Under the pieces are notes generated by a model. It was given only the letters and a program-made list of their open reading frames with translations. It searched no databases and was not told the origin of the DNA. Shown here piece after piece: positions 25,483 through 34,879 of a stretch of 64,000 nt of DNA. The DNA is taken from positions 52,666 to 116,665 of the forward strand of contig JAJDBW010000001.1 in assembly GCA_029261155.1 (NCBI GenBank), read 5' to 3'. This DNA is from Nitrospirota bacterium. Its GTDB lineage: Bacteria > Nitrospirota > Nitrospiria > SBBL01 > JAADHI01. How positions within the stretch are numbered: position 1 is the stretch's first letter; every line of letters starts with the position of its first letter. The translations under genes were made by a program, and so were the position numbers.

Positions 25483-26156
25483 GCTGCTCGTTTTCCAAAG
25501 AGGGCCGTTCCGATCCTTACCCAGCTTGCGCCTTCTTCAATCGCCACTTCAAAGTCGGCCGACATGCCCATTGAAAAGCGGTCCAGCGCAAGACCCTGGC
25601 CTAGTTTGCGCAGGGCTGCGAAATAGGGCCGAACCGTTTCAGGATCGGCGCGATAGGGCGGTAAGGTCATCAATCCCAGCAACGAAAGATGCGAAAGTCT
25701 GCGAATGGCTTCGACCAAGGCCGGCGTTTCTTCGGTCGACACCCCTTGCTTACTCGCTTCGCCGCCAATATTCACCTCGATCAGGATGTCCTGAACGAGG
25801 TTTTGTCTGGCTGCTTCTTTTTCCATCCGTTCAGCCAAGCGAAGGGAATCGACGGAGTGAATCAAGTCGAAAAACCCCACGGCCTTCTTGACTTTGTTCG
25901 ATTGAAGCGGGCCGATTAAATGCAGCGCCCCGATTTTTGTCTTCAGTCCGGAGGCCTCGAATTTCGCGATGGCTTCCTGGACGCGGTTTTCACCGAAATC
26001 CGAAAGGCCGGCCTGGGCCGCTTCCTGTATTCTGTCGAGCGAGACCCGTTTCGAGGCGGCCACTAAGGTAATTTCGTTTGCCGTACGCCCCGCACGCTTC
26101 GCCGCCTTTTCAATGGCCGTCTTAATCTTGTCGAGCGTGATCGTTATCTCTGCCAT
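25479..26156 (-). CDS. yggS: YggS-family pyridoxal-phosphate homeostasis protein
   Basis: A 225-residue alanine-racemase-fold protein: ITLVAASKRVSLDRIQEA with the PLP-binding Lys, FGENRVQEA, ALHLIGPLQSNKVKKAV, LIEVNIGGEASKQG, LLGLMTLPP, and MGMSADFEVAIEEGASWVRIGTALFGKR binding the phosphate. The family keeps free PLP low and affects amino-acid and cell-envelope balance. It lies between pgeF and proC in the conserved order. Confidence 0.95.
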   Translation of the reverse strand: MAEITITLDKIKTAIEKAAKRAGRTANEITLVAASKRVSLDRIQEAAQAGLSDFGENRVQEAIAKFEASGLKTKIGALHLIGPLQSNKVKKAVGFFDLIHSVDSLRLAERMEKEAARQNLVQDILIEVNIGGEASKQGVSTEETPALVEAIRRLSHLSLLGLMTLPPYRADPETVRPYFAALRKLGQGLALDRFSMGMSADFEVAIEEGASWVRIGTALFGKRAA

Positions 26157-26231
26157 GATCCTACGTGAAAAGCGACGCTGAGTTCAACAAGGCCTAAGGT
26201 CTGAGGCCTGATTCTTCTCAAACGAACAGGC

Positions 26232-27005
26232 CTAAACGAGCATAATGCCGCTTTGGAGCGCACCGTCTCTTTTTCGATCCCTTCGGTAGGAGAAAAACAA
26301 ATTGGGAAGGCAAGAGGTACACAGCCCCGTTGTCGCCATGCGTCCAGCGAGGACACCGGCTTCGATGAGTTGAAGCCGATTCAGGGCGACGAGATCGAGT
26401 TGCCACTTGCTTTCCGTTTTCTGCTCGATAACCTGTTCTTGAAACGCGGTCTGGGTTTCGACCGCCTCGACGACATCGCGTTCGACTTCAAAGCAGCACG
26501 GGCCGATCGAAGGACCGAAGCCCACCAAGAGGTCTCTGGGATCACTGCCGTAGGTTGCGATCATGGCCGCCACGGCTTTTCCTGAGATATTCGAAACCGT
26601 GCCTCGCCATCCAGCGTGGAGGGCGGCGACCGCCATGCTTACGGGATCGAAAAGGAGCACAGGTAGACAATCCGCCGTTGAAACCATGATGAGGCGATTC
26701 GGCAGTGCGGTGATCAGTCCGTCGCCTTCTGTCGGGTCTCCGGAATCGAGAATCGAGGCATTTGCTTCGTTAACCGGATGAATTCGGTCGCCGTGAATCT
26801 GGCGAAGCCGGATCGGTTTATGTCCGTCTTCAAGCGAAACATTAGCCAAGAGCCGTGTTCCGAAAAAATGCGTCAAGCCGGGGTGCCGTAAGAGGGGCAA
26901 CTCCAAGTAGCCTTGCCCATCGTTTTGCACCCATTGATAGCTCTGTTGCTCCTCTACATTGCGCCTCAGTCGGCTTGATTCCTTAGAAAGGTTGGTATAT
27001 CCCAT
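26232..27005 (-). CDS. pgeF: Laccase-domain protein, purine nucleoside phosphorylase / peptidoglycan editing factor
   Basis: A 257-residue YfiH/PgeF-type protein: [66 protein letters not shown] and a closing [12 protein letters not shown]. The His/Cys residues bind zinc or copper. Relatives remove wrongly incorporated serine in murein precursors or phosphorolyse purine nucleosides. The ATG at 27005 lies inside the ftsZ 3' end (40-nt overlap) with GGAG upstream. Such overlap suggests coupling to ftsZ, but a shorter start is possible because the first ~25 residues are outside the core. Confidence 0.9.
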   Translation of the reverse strand: MGYTNLSKESSRLRRNVEEQQSYQWVQNDGQGYLELPLLRHPGLTHFFGTRLLANVSLEDGHKPIRLRQIHGDRIHPVNEANASILDSGDPTEGDGLITALPNRLIMVSTADCLPVLLFDPVSMAVAALHAGWRGTVSNISGKAVAAMIATYGSDPRDLLVGFGPSIGPCCFEVERDVVEAVETQTAFQEQVIEQKTESKWQLDLVALNRLQLIEAGVLAGRMATTGLCTSCLPNLFFSYRRDRKRDGALQSGIMLV

Positions 27006-28129
27006 TCGTCTTCTCCAAATTGGGGCACCTCTTGCCGTTCGTCTCGAAGCACTTTACGGATGATAATTCCATTTTCGCGCTCTTGGGGCGGCGTTACTAG
27101 CGTCGGCCTGAGCATTTCGCTTCGGGTTTCTTTTTGCACTTCTTTTTGAAGCTCTTTTCGCATTTCTTTTTCTTCGAATCCGGTCGCGATAACGGTGACA
27201 TGCACTTCGTCGGTCATGTGTTCCGAAATCACCGATCCGAAGATAATGTTGGCATCGGGGTGCACCACTTTTTGGATAATCGAAGACGCCTCGTTCACTT
27301 CGTGAAGCGAGAGGTCTCGACCGCCGGTGACGTTTAAGAGGACACCGCGGGCGCCATCAATGGAACTCTCTTCCAAGAGCGGGCTGGAGATTGCCTTCTC
27401 GGCGGCTTCGACCGCGCGATTTTCTCCTTTCGAAATGCCCATGCCAATCACGGATCGGCCCATGTGCGACATCACTGCGCGCACGTCGGCAAAATCCACA
27501 TTCATCAAGCCGGGTGTCGTGATCAGGGCCGAAATGCCCTGGACTGCCTGCCGCAAGACATCGTCGACCACGAGGAAGGCCTCGACCATAGTCGTGCCTT
27601 TCTCGACCACGCTCAAAAGGCGTTGATTTGGGATGATGATGACGGAATGACAGCCTTTTTTCAATTCCTGCGTCCCTTCATCCGCTTGCCGCATGCGTTT
27701 AGGACCTTCGAAATCGAAAGGCTTGGTGACCACGCCCACAGTAAGAATGCCCATTTCCTTGGCGATATTGGCGATGACGGGGGCCGCGCCGGTGCCCGTG
27801 CCGCCGCCCATTCCCGCAGTCACAAAGACCATGTCGGTGTCGACCAACAGTTCCCGAATCATGTCGATGGATTCCAAGGCCGATTCTCGTCCGATCTGCG
27901 GCCGGCCGCCTGCGCCCAGACCCCGTGTGAGCTTGGTGCCCAGTTGAAGAGCTTGGGGCGATCTCGAAAGCCGAAGCGCCTGGTTATCGGTATTGGCGGC
28001 GATAAACTCAACCCCGGTGACTTCGCAGGCGATCATGTTGTTCACGGCGTTGGATCCGCCACCCCCGACCCCGATGACTTTGATGCGCGCCGCTTCTTGG
28101 TTTTGTCCTTCTTCTTCAAATAAAAACAT
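26966..28129 (-). CDS. ftsZ: Cell division GTPase FtsZ
   Basis: About 387 residues from ATG 28129 ([32 protein letters not shown]), chosen because AAGGAGG lies directly upstream; an earlier in-frame start at 28207 is unsupported. The tubulin signature [13 protein letters not shown], the NTDNQAL loop and [11 protein letters not shown] are present. The C-terminus ends in a variable linker and the conserved tail [11 protein letters not shown] that binds FtsA. It forms the Z ring. A 138-base gap separates it from ftsA and may hold its own promoter; I see no strong one. Confidence 0.97.
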   Translation of the reverse strand: MFLFEEEGQNQEAARIKVIGVGGGGSNAVNNMIACEVTGVEFIAANTDNQALRLSRSPQALQLGTKLTRGLGAGGRPQIGRESALESIDMIRELLVDTDMVFVTAGMGGGTGTGAAPVIANIAKEMGILTVGVVTKPFDFEGPKRMRQADEGTQELKKGCHSVIIIPNQRLLSVVEKGTTMVEAFLVVDDVLRQAVQGISALITTPGLMNVDFADVRAVMSHMGRSVIGMGISKGENRAVEAAEKAISSPLLEESSIDGARGVLLNVTGGRDLSLHEVNEASSIIQKVVHPDANIIFGSVISEHMTDEVHVTVIATGFEEKEMRKELQKEVQKETRSEMLRPTLVTPPQERENGIIIRKVLRDERQEVPQFGEDEWDIPTFLRNQAD

Positions 28130-28267
28130 AGTTCCTCCTTCGCGATGTGGGGTTGTTTTTCTGATCCCCTGATGGATAAGCCTTCCTCGGCTCACTGCCA
28201 CTTGCATCTCCCGGTTTCAACGCAAGCCGTTGGCCGGATGTTTCCCTTCGATCCTAAAGAACCCGGT

Positions 28268-29488
28268 CTAAAAAAATCCTTTCACCCAATCTTTCATGCG
28301 ATTGAACATGCGCAGGTTTCCATTTCTGCGGACTTCCTTGTGTTTCCGATTCCGAAAGGCGTAGAGGGTGAGTCCGACGCCGGTTGAAAATCCGGGTGCG
28401 CTGACGACATCGATTAGGCCGCCGACCCCCGTGGGCATGCCCACGCGTACAGGAAGATCCATAACGCGCTCCGCGACCTCCACGATGCCTTTTAAGGCCG
28501 AAGCGCCGCCGGTAATGACGATGCCCGAGGCGATGCGGTCTTCGCACTGCATCTTTTCGATTTCCTGTGCCACTAAGGAAAAAAGCTCTTCGCTGCGGGG
28601 TTCGATAATTTCGGCAAGGCGCCGTGCTGAAAGCTTGCGCGGGGGGCGTCCGCCGACACTGGGGACCTCGATCTGAGCGTCCGCGTCCAGTAGGTCCACT
28701 GAGGCGCAGCCATGCGTTTTTTTAATCGTCTCCGCATCGGAACGCGGGGTTCTTAGGCCGATGGCAATATCGTTCGTAAATTGATTGCCTCCAATCGGAA
28801 GGACTGCGGTATAGCGAATTCCGCCGTCGACAAAGATGGCAATGTCGGTGGTGCCGCCGCCGATATCGACCACCGCCACGCCGAGCTCTTTTTCTTCCGG
28901 CGTCAAGATGGCTTCACTCGAAGCCAGGGGCTGTAGAATCATCTCGGCCATTTCGAGGCCTGCCCGCTGGATCGATTTTTCGATGTTTTGGGCTGCTGTT
29001 ACGGCACCGGTGATAATATGAACCAGGACCTCCAGTCGCACGCCCGACATTCCCATCGGATCCTTAATCCCATCCTGACTATCCACGATGAATTCTTGGG
29101 GCAAGACGTGGAGGATTTCGCGGTCGAGTGGAATGGCCTGGGTTCGCGCAGCATCGAGCACACGATCGATATCCGTTTGGGTGACTTCCTGATCCTTGAC
29201 TGCGGTCACCCCACGGCTGTTAAAGCCCTTAATGTGGCCCCCGGCGATGCCGGTGTAAACAGAGTCGATGTCAATGCCCGCCATCAGTTCGGCTTCTTCG
29301 ATCGAGCGTTTGATTGCATTGACCGTGCTCTCGATATTCACCACCATCCCTTTTTTTAGCCCGGTGGAGGGGTAGCTACCGGTGCCGATAATTTCCAAAC
29401 GCTTATCGTCGATGACTTCCGCCACGATGGTGCAAATTTTCGTGGTACCGATGTCGAGTCCGACGAGGATGTCTTCTCCCTTTGTCAT
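28268..29488 (-). CDS. ftsA: Cell division protein FtsA
   Basis: A 406-residue actin-fold ATPase anchoring FtsZ to the membrane. Motifs: VGLDIGTTKICTIVAEV (phosphate 1), GIAGGHIKGFNSRG (1C domain), VAVVDIGGGTTDIAIF (phosphate 2) and IVITGGASALKGIVEVAERV (adenosine). The C-terminal amphipathic helix RMFNRMKDWVKGFF is the membrane tether. It lies between ftsQ and ftsZ, ten bases after ftsQ. Confidence 0.97.
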   Translation of the reverse strand: MTKGEDILVGLDIGTTKICTIVAEVIDDKRLEIIGTGSYPSTGLKKGMVVNIESTVNAIKRSIEEAELMAGIDIDSVYTGIAGGHIKGFNSRGVTAVKDQEVTQTDIDRVLDAARTQAIPLDREILHVLPQEFIVDSQDGIKDPMGMSGVRLEVLVHIITGAVTAAQNIEKSIQRAGLEMAEMILQPLASSEAILTPEEKELGVAVVDIGGGTTDIAIFVDGGIRYTAVLPIGGNQFTNDIAIGLRTPRSDAETIKKTHGCASVDLLDADAQIEVPSVGGRPPRKLSARRLAEIIEPRSEELFSLVAQEIEKMQCEDRIASGIVITGGASALKGIVEVAERVMDLPVRVGMPTGVGGLIDVVSAPGFSTGVGLTLYAFRNRKHKEVRRNGNLRMFNRMKDWVKGFF

Positions 29489-29498
29489 GCCTTCTCCT

Positions 29499-30341
29499 TT
29501 AAAAATAGATCGACTCGGGCGCGGATCCCGATACGGGTTTTAAGACGCCTAAACCGTTTTTCACAATCACCTGCCCGGGGAAACGCAGATCGACTTCCCA
29601 GGGCACTTGACCGCGATTTTTTAAATGCCGCTCGATCGCCAAAAATCGCGCCCAGCGTTCGGCATAGCTTTCTCCGCCCAGATGAAGCAAACCCAGCCGT
29701 TTCCCGTTGCCCGCGTCGGTGATGTGAACCAGCAGGTCATCGGGATTACTCAAATCGATAAAAAGGCCCGGGTAATGATCCAAAAGATCCCAAAGACCGA
29801 GGGCCTTTTCGTAGGCTTGTGCATTCACATGGAGTAGGCGCGCGAGTCCCGAAGGAAGGGCGCCCCCCTTTTGTAAGATCATGCCTTCCCGGTCGATCAG
29901 AACCGGCGCGCTCGCCAAACGGACGGCGCGATCGCCTTGATCGTCTAAGTGATATTCCACAGCGGCCGGTTTTCGCTCGACGACAAAGATCATGAGCCGA
30001 TTGGGATAGTCTTTTTTCACGGTAACGGTTTTAATCCATTTTTCGGCCATAAGCGCTTGGTGCAGGGCTTGAATATTTACCTTAAAAATGTTTTTGCCCA
30101 GGACGAATTTAAAGCGATTCGTCATTTCGTCTTCGTCAAGATGCGCAAGGCCTTGCCATGCTATCTTATCCACCCGGAAAGCGGGAGAGGCCGCGACATG
30201 CTCCACGCCGAGGGCCAGGCCAAAAAGGACGGTGCCGAAAAAGAACGAGATCCCAATCATCCGCAGCCAAGGCTTTAGCCACGAGGGGCTGCCTTTTTTC
30301 TTCCTGCCTTTCTTTTTTCGTCTGCCCATGGTTCTTTTCAT
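29499..30341 (-). CDS. ftsQ: Cell division protein FtsQ
   Basis: About 280 residues from ATG 30341; an in-frame GTG at 30347 is an alternative start. The cytoplasmic N-terminus is strongly basic (RRKKKGRKKKG), followed by one transmembrane helix (WLRMIGISFFFGTVLFGLALG), a POTRA domain (FRVDKIAWQGLAHLDEDEMTNRFK...) and an FtsQ domain ending WEVDLRFPGQVIVKNG. It scaffolds FtsL/FtsB in the divisome. The order ddl-ftsQ-ftsA-ftsZ is standard. Confidence 0.93.
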   Translation of the reverse strand: MKRTMGRRKKKGRKKKGSPSWLKPWLRMIGISFFFGTVLFGLALGVEHVAASPAFRVDKIAWQGLAHLDEDEMTNRFKFVLGKNIFKVNIQALHQALMAEKWIKTVTVKKDYPNRLMIFVVERKPAAVEYHLDDQGDRAVRLASAPVLIDREGMILQKGGALPSGLARLLHVNAQAYEKALGLWDLLDHYPGLFIDLSNPDDLLVHITDAGNGKRLGLLHLGGESYAERWARFLAIERHLKNRGQVPWEVDLRFPGQVIVKNGLGVLKPVSGSAPESIYF

Positions 30342-30378
30342 TTGCACTTTCCCTCCGCCGAGAGAGGACGCCGGGTCT

Positions 30379-31314
30379 TTATGTGATTTCCCTTGATGCC
30401 GCGTCTAAGATGCTTTCGACCAAGGTATCGAAATCGATGCCGACACCTTTGGCGATTTCGGGCATGAGACTTGTTTCTGTCATCCCGGGGAGTGAATTGA
30501 GTTCCAGTAAAAAAGGCTCTTGGGACTGCTCGACCAAAAAATCCGCCCGGCTGTAGCCGCTGCACCCCAAAGCCCGGTGGGCTTCCAAGCCCAAGCCCAA
30601 GACCGCTTGGTAAATCTCCGGCGCAAGGGGCGCGGGAAAAATATGTTCCGACATACCCGGAACATATTTCGCGTTATAGTCGTAAAAGCGCCCCTTGGGA
30701 CGGATCTCGATGGCGCCGAGGGCTCGGTCTCCAAGTATTCCGACTTGCACTTCCATGCCCGAAAGATAGCGTTCGATAAGAATTTTGGGGCCGTATTGAA
30801 ATGCCGCTTTCAAGGCCGCCTGAAAATCCGCTGGGTTTTCCACAAGACTGATCCCGACGCTCGAACCCTCCGATGCCGGTTTGACGACCACCGGAAATTT
30901 GAAAGAAAGGCTGTCCGGACGAAAGTCATCTGCTTGCGCTTGGTTCAGAACATAAGTGGGCGGCGTTGCAATTCCATGGGCTCGAAACAGTTCGCGGGAA
31001 AGCATTTTATCCATGGCCACGGCACTCGCCGTAATGCCCGAACCGGTATAGGGAATGTTCATAACCTCCAGCAGGCCTTGAATTGCGCCGTCTTCTCCGT
31101 AGCGTCCGTGAAGGGCGATAAAGGCCACTTCGATCTCTTTTTCCTTTAAACGAAAGGGGAGATCCCGGTCCACGAGGATCGGCTTTTGACGATAGCCTCT
31201 GCGTGAGAGCGCGGTGGAAATGGCCTCGCCCGTTTTAATGGAGACCTCGCGTTCTGCCGATAAGCCCCCCATGAGCACCCCGATCGTTTTATCGATAAAT
31301 CGTTTTGTGGCCAA
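30379..31314 (-). CDS. ddl: D-alanine-D-alanine ligase
   Basis: A 311-residue ATP-grasp enzyme that makes the D-Ala-D-Ala end of murein precursors. It starts with TTG at 31314, seven bases after AGGA. Features: IGVLMGGLSAEREVSIKTGEAI (substrate loop), VVKPASEGSSVGISLV, LIERYLSGMEVQVGILGD, GYSRADFL and LLELNSLPGMTETSLMPEIAKG with the metal ligands. It is placed between murB and ftsQ. Confidence 0.95.
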   Translation of the reverse strand: MATKRFIDKTIGVLMGGLSAEREVSIKTGEAISTALSRRGYRQKPILVDRDLPFRLKEKEIEVAFIALHGRYGEDGAIQGLLEVMNIPYTGSGITASAVAMDKMLSRELFRAHGIATPPTYVLNQAQADDFRPDSLSFKFPVVVKPASEGSSVGISLVENPADFQAALKAAFQYGPKILIERYLSGMEVQVGILGDRALGAIEIRPKGRFYDYNAKYVPGMSEHIFPAPLAPEIYQAVLGLGLEAHRALGCSGYSRADFLVEQSQEPFLLELNSLPGMTETSLMPEIAKGVGIDFDTLVESILDAASREIT

Positions 31315-31377
31315 GCCTATATCCTATTTTTACAATCGATGTTCTTCGCGTGAATCGCCGTCGCCCCAAGACCTTGA

Positions 31378-32304
31378 TCAATCGCTTCCGATCATTTTCA
31401 CTTCCAATTCCAGCACAAAGCCGAAGCGGTCTTTCACTGTCTCCTGCATTTTTTTAATCAGAGCCAGAACTTCCTCCGCCGTGGCCGAACCGTGGTTAAT
31501 GATAAAATTGCCGTGCTTCTCCGAGATCTCTGCGTCGCCAATCCGCAGGCCCTTCAAGCCCGCCTTTTCGATCCACTCGCCTGCAAATCCTTCCGCCGGA
31601 TTTTTGAAAACCGATCCGCAATTCGCGAATTGCAAGGGCTGGCTTTCCCGCCTTTTTTTCATCAAGCTTTTCAAACTTAGCTCAACCTCATCGGAGGGTC
31701 TTGGGGTTAGTCGGAAGGCGGCAGAAACGATGACCCCCTTAGGAAGCGTGGTCTTGCGATAGGAGAAAGCGATGGTTTTGGGATTGATTTCACGTAAGTC
31801 TCCGCTTTCGTCGACCAGAGAAATGTTCACGAGCCATGCGCCCGTTTCCTGGCCGGGAATACCGGCGTTCATCGCGATTGCGCCACCGACGCTTCCAGGA
31901 ATTCCCACAGCGAATTCGAGGCCGCTTAAGTGATGTTCCATGGCGAAGGCCGCAAGTTTCGGAAAAGAAGCGCCTCCTTCGACAAAAATATCGTCGATGC
32001 CGATCAGTTCGATTCGATTGAGGTGTTTTAAATGAAGAACGATGCCTTTGAAGCCCCTCGACTTCACAATAAGGTTGCTCCCATTGCCCAGCAAAAAATA
32101 GGGGAGGGCGTGTTCTGAAATCCGCTGCATCAAAAAAACAACCTCTTCGACAGAGGCGGGAAAAACCATCACTTCTGCGGGGCCGCCGACCTTCAGCGAG
32201 GTGTAGGGCGCAATGGCTTCCTGCCAACGGATTTCGCCCGGAAAGCCTTCGAGGGCCGCTTCGAGCGCGGTGCTTTTGTTTTCTTTTTCTATCATAGCGA
32301 TCAA
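31378..32304 (-). CDS. murB: UDP-N-acetylmuramate dehydrogenase
   Basis: A 308-residue FAD enzyme reducing UDP-GlcNAc-enolpyruvate. FAD-binding blocks are TSLKVGGPAEVMVFP, LLGNGSNLIVKSRGFKG and GLEFAVGIPGSVGGAIAMNAGIPG; the catalytic Ser and Glu region is LQFANCGSVFKNPAEGFAGEWIEKAGLKG. The start is uncertain: TTG 32304 is nearer to a GGAG site than ATG 32295. It lies between murC and ddl. Confidence 0.95.
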   Translation of the reverse strand: MIAMIEKENKSTALEAALEGFPGEIRWQEAIAPYTSLKVGGPAEVMVFPASVEEVVFLMQRISEHALPYFLLGNGSNLIVKSRGFKGIVLHLKHLNRIELIGIDDIFVEGGASFPKLAAFAMEHHLSGLEFAVGIPGSVGGAIAMNAGIPGQETGAWLVNISLVDESGDLREINPKTIAFSYRKTTLPKGVIVSAAFRLTPRPSDEVELSLKSLMKKRRESQPLQFANCGSVFKNPAEGFAGEWIEKAGLKGLRIGDAEISEKHGNFIINHGSATAEEVLALIKKMQETVKDRFGFVLELEVKMIGSD

Positions 32305-32354
32305 GTGCTAGAAATCTCCTTCGCCGCTGAGGCTTATGGACGGCGGCGGTGTCT

Positions 32355-33725
32355 TCACAGCGAGTCCTTAGATAAGAATGTCTTGCCCACCTTCCAGATA
32401 TCGCCCGCGCCAAGCGTGAGAATGAGCATTCCGGGTTTAGCAATTTTCTTGAGCGTGGCGACGATCTCGTTTGGATCGTTCACAAAATAACTGTTCTCAG
32501 GGCGATGACGACAGACCGTTTGGTAGAGCTTTTCTCCATCGATACCGGGTATCGGATTTTCCCCCGCCGGATAGATGTCAGTGAGAATGAGGTGATCGGC
32601 TAGTTCAAAGGCCTCCGCGAGGGTTTCAAAGCAATCACGAGTCCGCGTATAGCGATGAGGTTGAAAAACAACCGCCAAGGGCCGTTTCCATCCCGCCTTT
32701 GCGGCAGCCAAGGTGGCCTTGATTTCCGTCGGGTGATGGGCGTAATCGTCGATGACCAATATTCCATCGCGTTCCCCTTGTAACTGAAAGCGGCGTTCGA
32801 CGCCGCGGTAGGCCGCGATGCCTTGCCGAATCGTGTCGGTCGGCAGATCTAATTCCAGGCCGACTGCAATCGCAGCCAGGGCGTTCAAGACATTGTGCAG
32901 GCCCGGCGCGGGCAGTTCGAAGCAGCCTAAACTTTTTCCGTGGAAGCGGACTTGAAAGCGTGTTTTCCAGGGTTCATAGACAATCTGCTCGGCCTGGAGT
33001 TGTGGAGCCTGTGTTGTTCCGTAGCGCAAGAGCCGTTTTTCGGTGCGATGAATCATCGTGCTCAAGACGGGATCGTCCCCACAGAGGATGACCAAGCCAT
33101 AGAAAGGTACCTTGTTCATAAAATCGAGGAAAGTGGCTTCGATGGCTTCGAAGGTTTTATAGTGGTCGAGATGTTCGTGATCGAGTCCGGTGACCACGGC
33201 GAGCGTCGGTGTAAGCTTCATAAACGATCCGTCACTTTCGTCGGCCTCGGCCACCAAGAATTCACCGGCGCCTTGTTGGGCGTGGCCGCCATAGCGGTTG
33301 ACCTTTCCACCGATTACCGCAGTGGGGTCGAGGCCGCCTTCGGCGAGGACGGTTGCGATCATCGTGGTTGTGGTCGTTTTTCCGTGTGCGCCGGCGACGG
33401 CGATACCATATCGAAGCCGCATGAGTTCGGCCAGCATTTCCGCGCGGGGAATGACGGGAATTTTCTGCGCTTTCGCCGCGATAATTTCGGCATTGTCTTC
33501 TCGAATGGCCGAGGAATAAACAACCACCTGCGCGCCTTCGATAAAACGGGCATCGTGACCGATGTAGATCTTGCCGCCGGCGGCTTCCAAGCGTTGTGTG
33601 CGTTCCGAGGCCGTACGGTCGGAACCGCTGACTTGGAATTTCATGTTGAGTAGGATTTCCGCGATCCCGCTCATTCCTGCGCCACCGATGCCGACGAAAT
33701 GGATGTGCTGCACTTTTCTAAACAT
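32355..33725 (-). CDS. murC: UDP-N-acetylmuramate-L-alanine ligase
   Basis: About 456 residues from ATG 33725 (MFRKVQHIHFVGIGGAGMSGIAEIL), preceded by GGAAGGA; the longer open frame upstream is not supported. Mur ligase signatures: GAHGKTTTTTMIATVL (ATP loop), EADESDGSFMKL, LDHEHLDHY, and HHPTEIKATLAAAK with VFQPHRYTRT. It adds the first amino acid of the stem peptide. It follows murG after an 86-base gap. Confidence 0.96.
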   Translation of the reverse strand: MFRKVQHIHFVGIGGAGMSGIAEILLNMKFQVSGSDRTASERTQRLEAAGGKIYIGHDARFIEGAQVVVYSSAIREDNAEIIAAKAQKIPVIPRAEMLAELMRLRYGIAVAGAHGKTTTTTMIATVLAEGGLDPTAVIGGKVNRYGGHAQQGAGEFLVAEADESDGSFMKLTPTLAVVTGLDHEHLDHYKTFEAIEATFLDFMNKVPFYGLVILCGDDPVLSTMIHRTEKRLLRYGTTQAPQLQAEQIVYEPWKTRFQVRFHGKSLGCFELPAPGLHNVLNALAAIAVGLELDLPTDTIRQGIAAYRGVERRFQLQGERDGILVIDDYAHHPTEIKATLAAAKAGWKRPLAVVFQPHRYTRTRDCFETLAEAFELADHLILTDIYPAGENPIPGIDGEKLYQTVCRHRPENSYFVNDPNEIVATLKKIAKPGMLILTLGAGDIWKVGKTFLSKDSL

Positions 33726-33811
33726 CGTCCTTCCTTTTAGCGTGTCTTCGGCGCTTCGTTCGATCTTGTCCGCTGATGCGGGCAAGCGAAGCGTTTCCAT
33801 CTTCGGAGCCT

Positions 33812-34879
33812 TTAGGCTTTTGAGAGTGCCAGGCATGCCTGTACGATGGCCTCCGCTGCATTTGGATTTCCTTGTTGACGGGCGGCCGCTTCCATTTTTT
33901 TTCGCCGTTCAGGATGAGAGAGTAAGGCCTTGATAGACTCCCCCAGCGCGGCACCACTCAATTCTGCCTCTCGAAGCATGAGGGCCGCCCCGGCGGAAAC
34001 AAAGGCCTTGGCATTTTCTTCTTGATGTCCTGCGGCGTGGGGAAAAGGAATCAACACGGCGGCCTTACCCACGACACCCAGTTCGGCCAGGGTGCCTGCG
34101 CCCGCACGGCTGATGACCAAGTCGGCAGCGGCATAGGCGCCCGCCATATCTTCGATAAAGGCTGAAACCTGCGCGGATATTCCGGCCTGCTCGTAGGCTG
34201 ATTGCACCATCGCTTGATCGCTTTTTCCCGTTTGGTGAATCATAAAAGGCTGTTCACCTTTTAAAGTCGGAAGGGCATCGATGATGGCCCGATTAATTGA
34301 ATGTGCGCCTTGACTGCCGCCGAGTATCAGAAGGGTCGGTCCCGCTTTTTTTTCTACAATGGTTTTGGCCTTGATCAGCTCGGGCCGAATGGGTACGCCC
34401 AAGCGCTGTATGTTTTTTGTGCCGAGCCGCTGTCGCGATTCTTCGAAGGCCGTGACCACGAGGTGGCAAAAAGGAGCGACCAGGCGATTTGACAATCCGG
34501 GGACAACGTTGGGTTCGAGGATGATACGCTTGAGGCCCAGTAAAATTGCGGCTAGGAGCACCGGTCCGGCTGCATAACCGCCGATGCCGATGACCAGCGT
34601 GGGTGAAAAGGTTTTTAGGATACGCAACGATTGAAACAATGCCGCCGGAACCGAAAAAATCGAGGCCACTCTTCCGCGCAGGCCTTTTCCGATAAAGCCT
34701 TTCACCGAGATCGATTCCACTTGATAGCCCCGTTCTAAGAGCGGACCTTCGCCGATGCCTCGAGCGGTTCCCACAAAAAGAATCCGCGCTTCCTTACGCA
34801 GGTCTTGGAAGGTTTCCGCCAAGGCGATGCCGGGGTAAAGATGTCCGCCTGTGCCGCCTCCTGCGATAACCACCCTCAT
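33812..34879 (-). CDS. murG: UDP-GlcNAc:lipid I N-acetylglucosamine transferase MurG
   Basis: A 355-residue GT28 enzyme making lipid II on the inner face of the membrane. The start at 34879 overlaps the ftsW stop (ATGA) and begins MRVVIAGGGTGGHLYPGIALAE, the acceptor-binding G-loop. Further motifs are IGIGGYAAGPVLLA, LEPNVVPGLSNRL, LLILGGSQGAHSINRA and RAGAGTLAELGVVGKAAVLIPFPHAAGHQEENA. An in-frame upstream extension of about 180 codons is merely open frame inside ftsW. Confidence 0.96.
   Translation of the reverse strand: MRVVIAGGGTGGHLYPGIALAETFQDLRKEARILFVGTARGIGEGPLLERGYQVESISVKGFIGKGLRGRVASIFSVPAALFQSLRILKTFSPTLVIGIGGYAAGPVLLAAILLGLKRIILEPNVVPGLSNRLVAPFCHLVVTAFEESRQRLGTKNIQRLGVPIRPELIKAKTIVEKKAGPTLLILGGSQGAHSINRAIIDALPTLKGEQPFMIHQTGKSDQAMVQSAYEQAGISAQVSAFIEDMAGAYAAADLVISRAGAGTLAELGVVGKAAVLIPFPHAAGHQEENAKAFVSAGAALMLREAELSGAALGESIKALLSHPERRKKMEAAARQQGNPNAAEAIVQACLALSKA

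Noticed and set aside
27464..28123. 219-codon plus-strand frame opposite ftsZ
   Set aside because: Antisense to a conserved gene; rich in His and Arg as expected from shadow frames.
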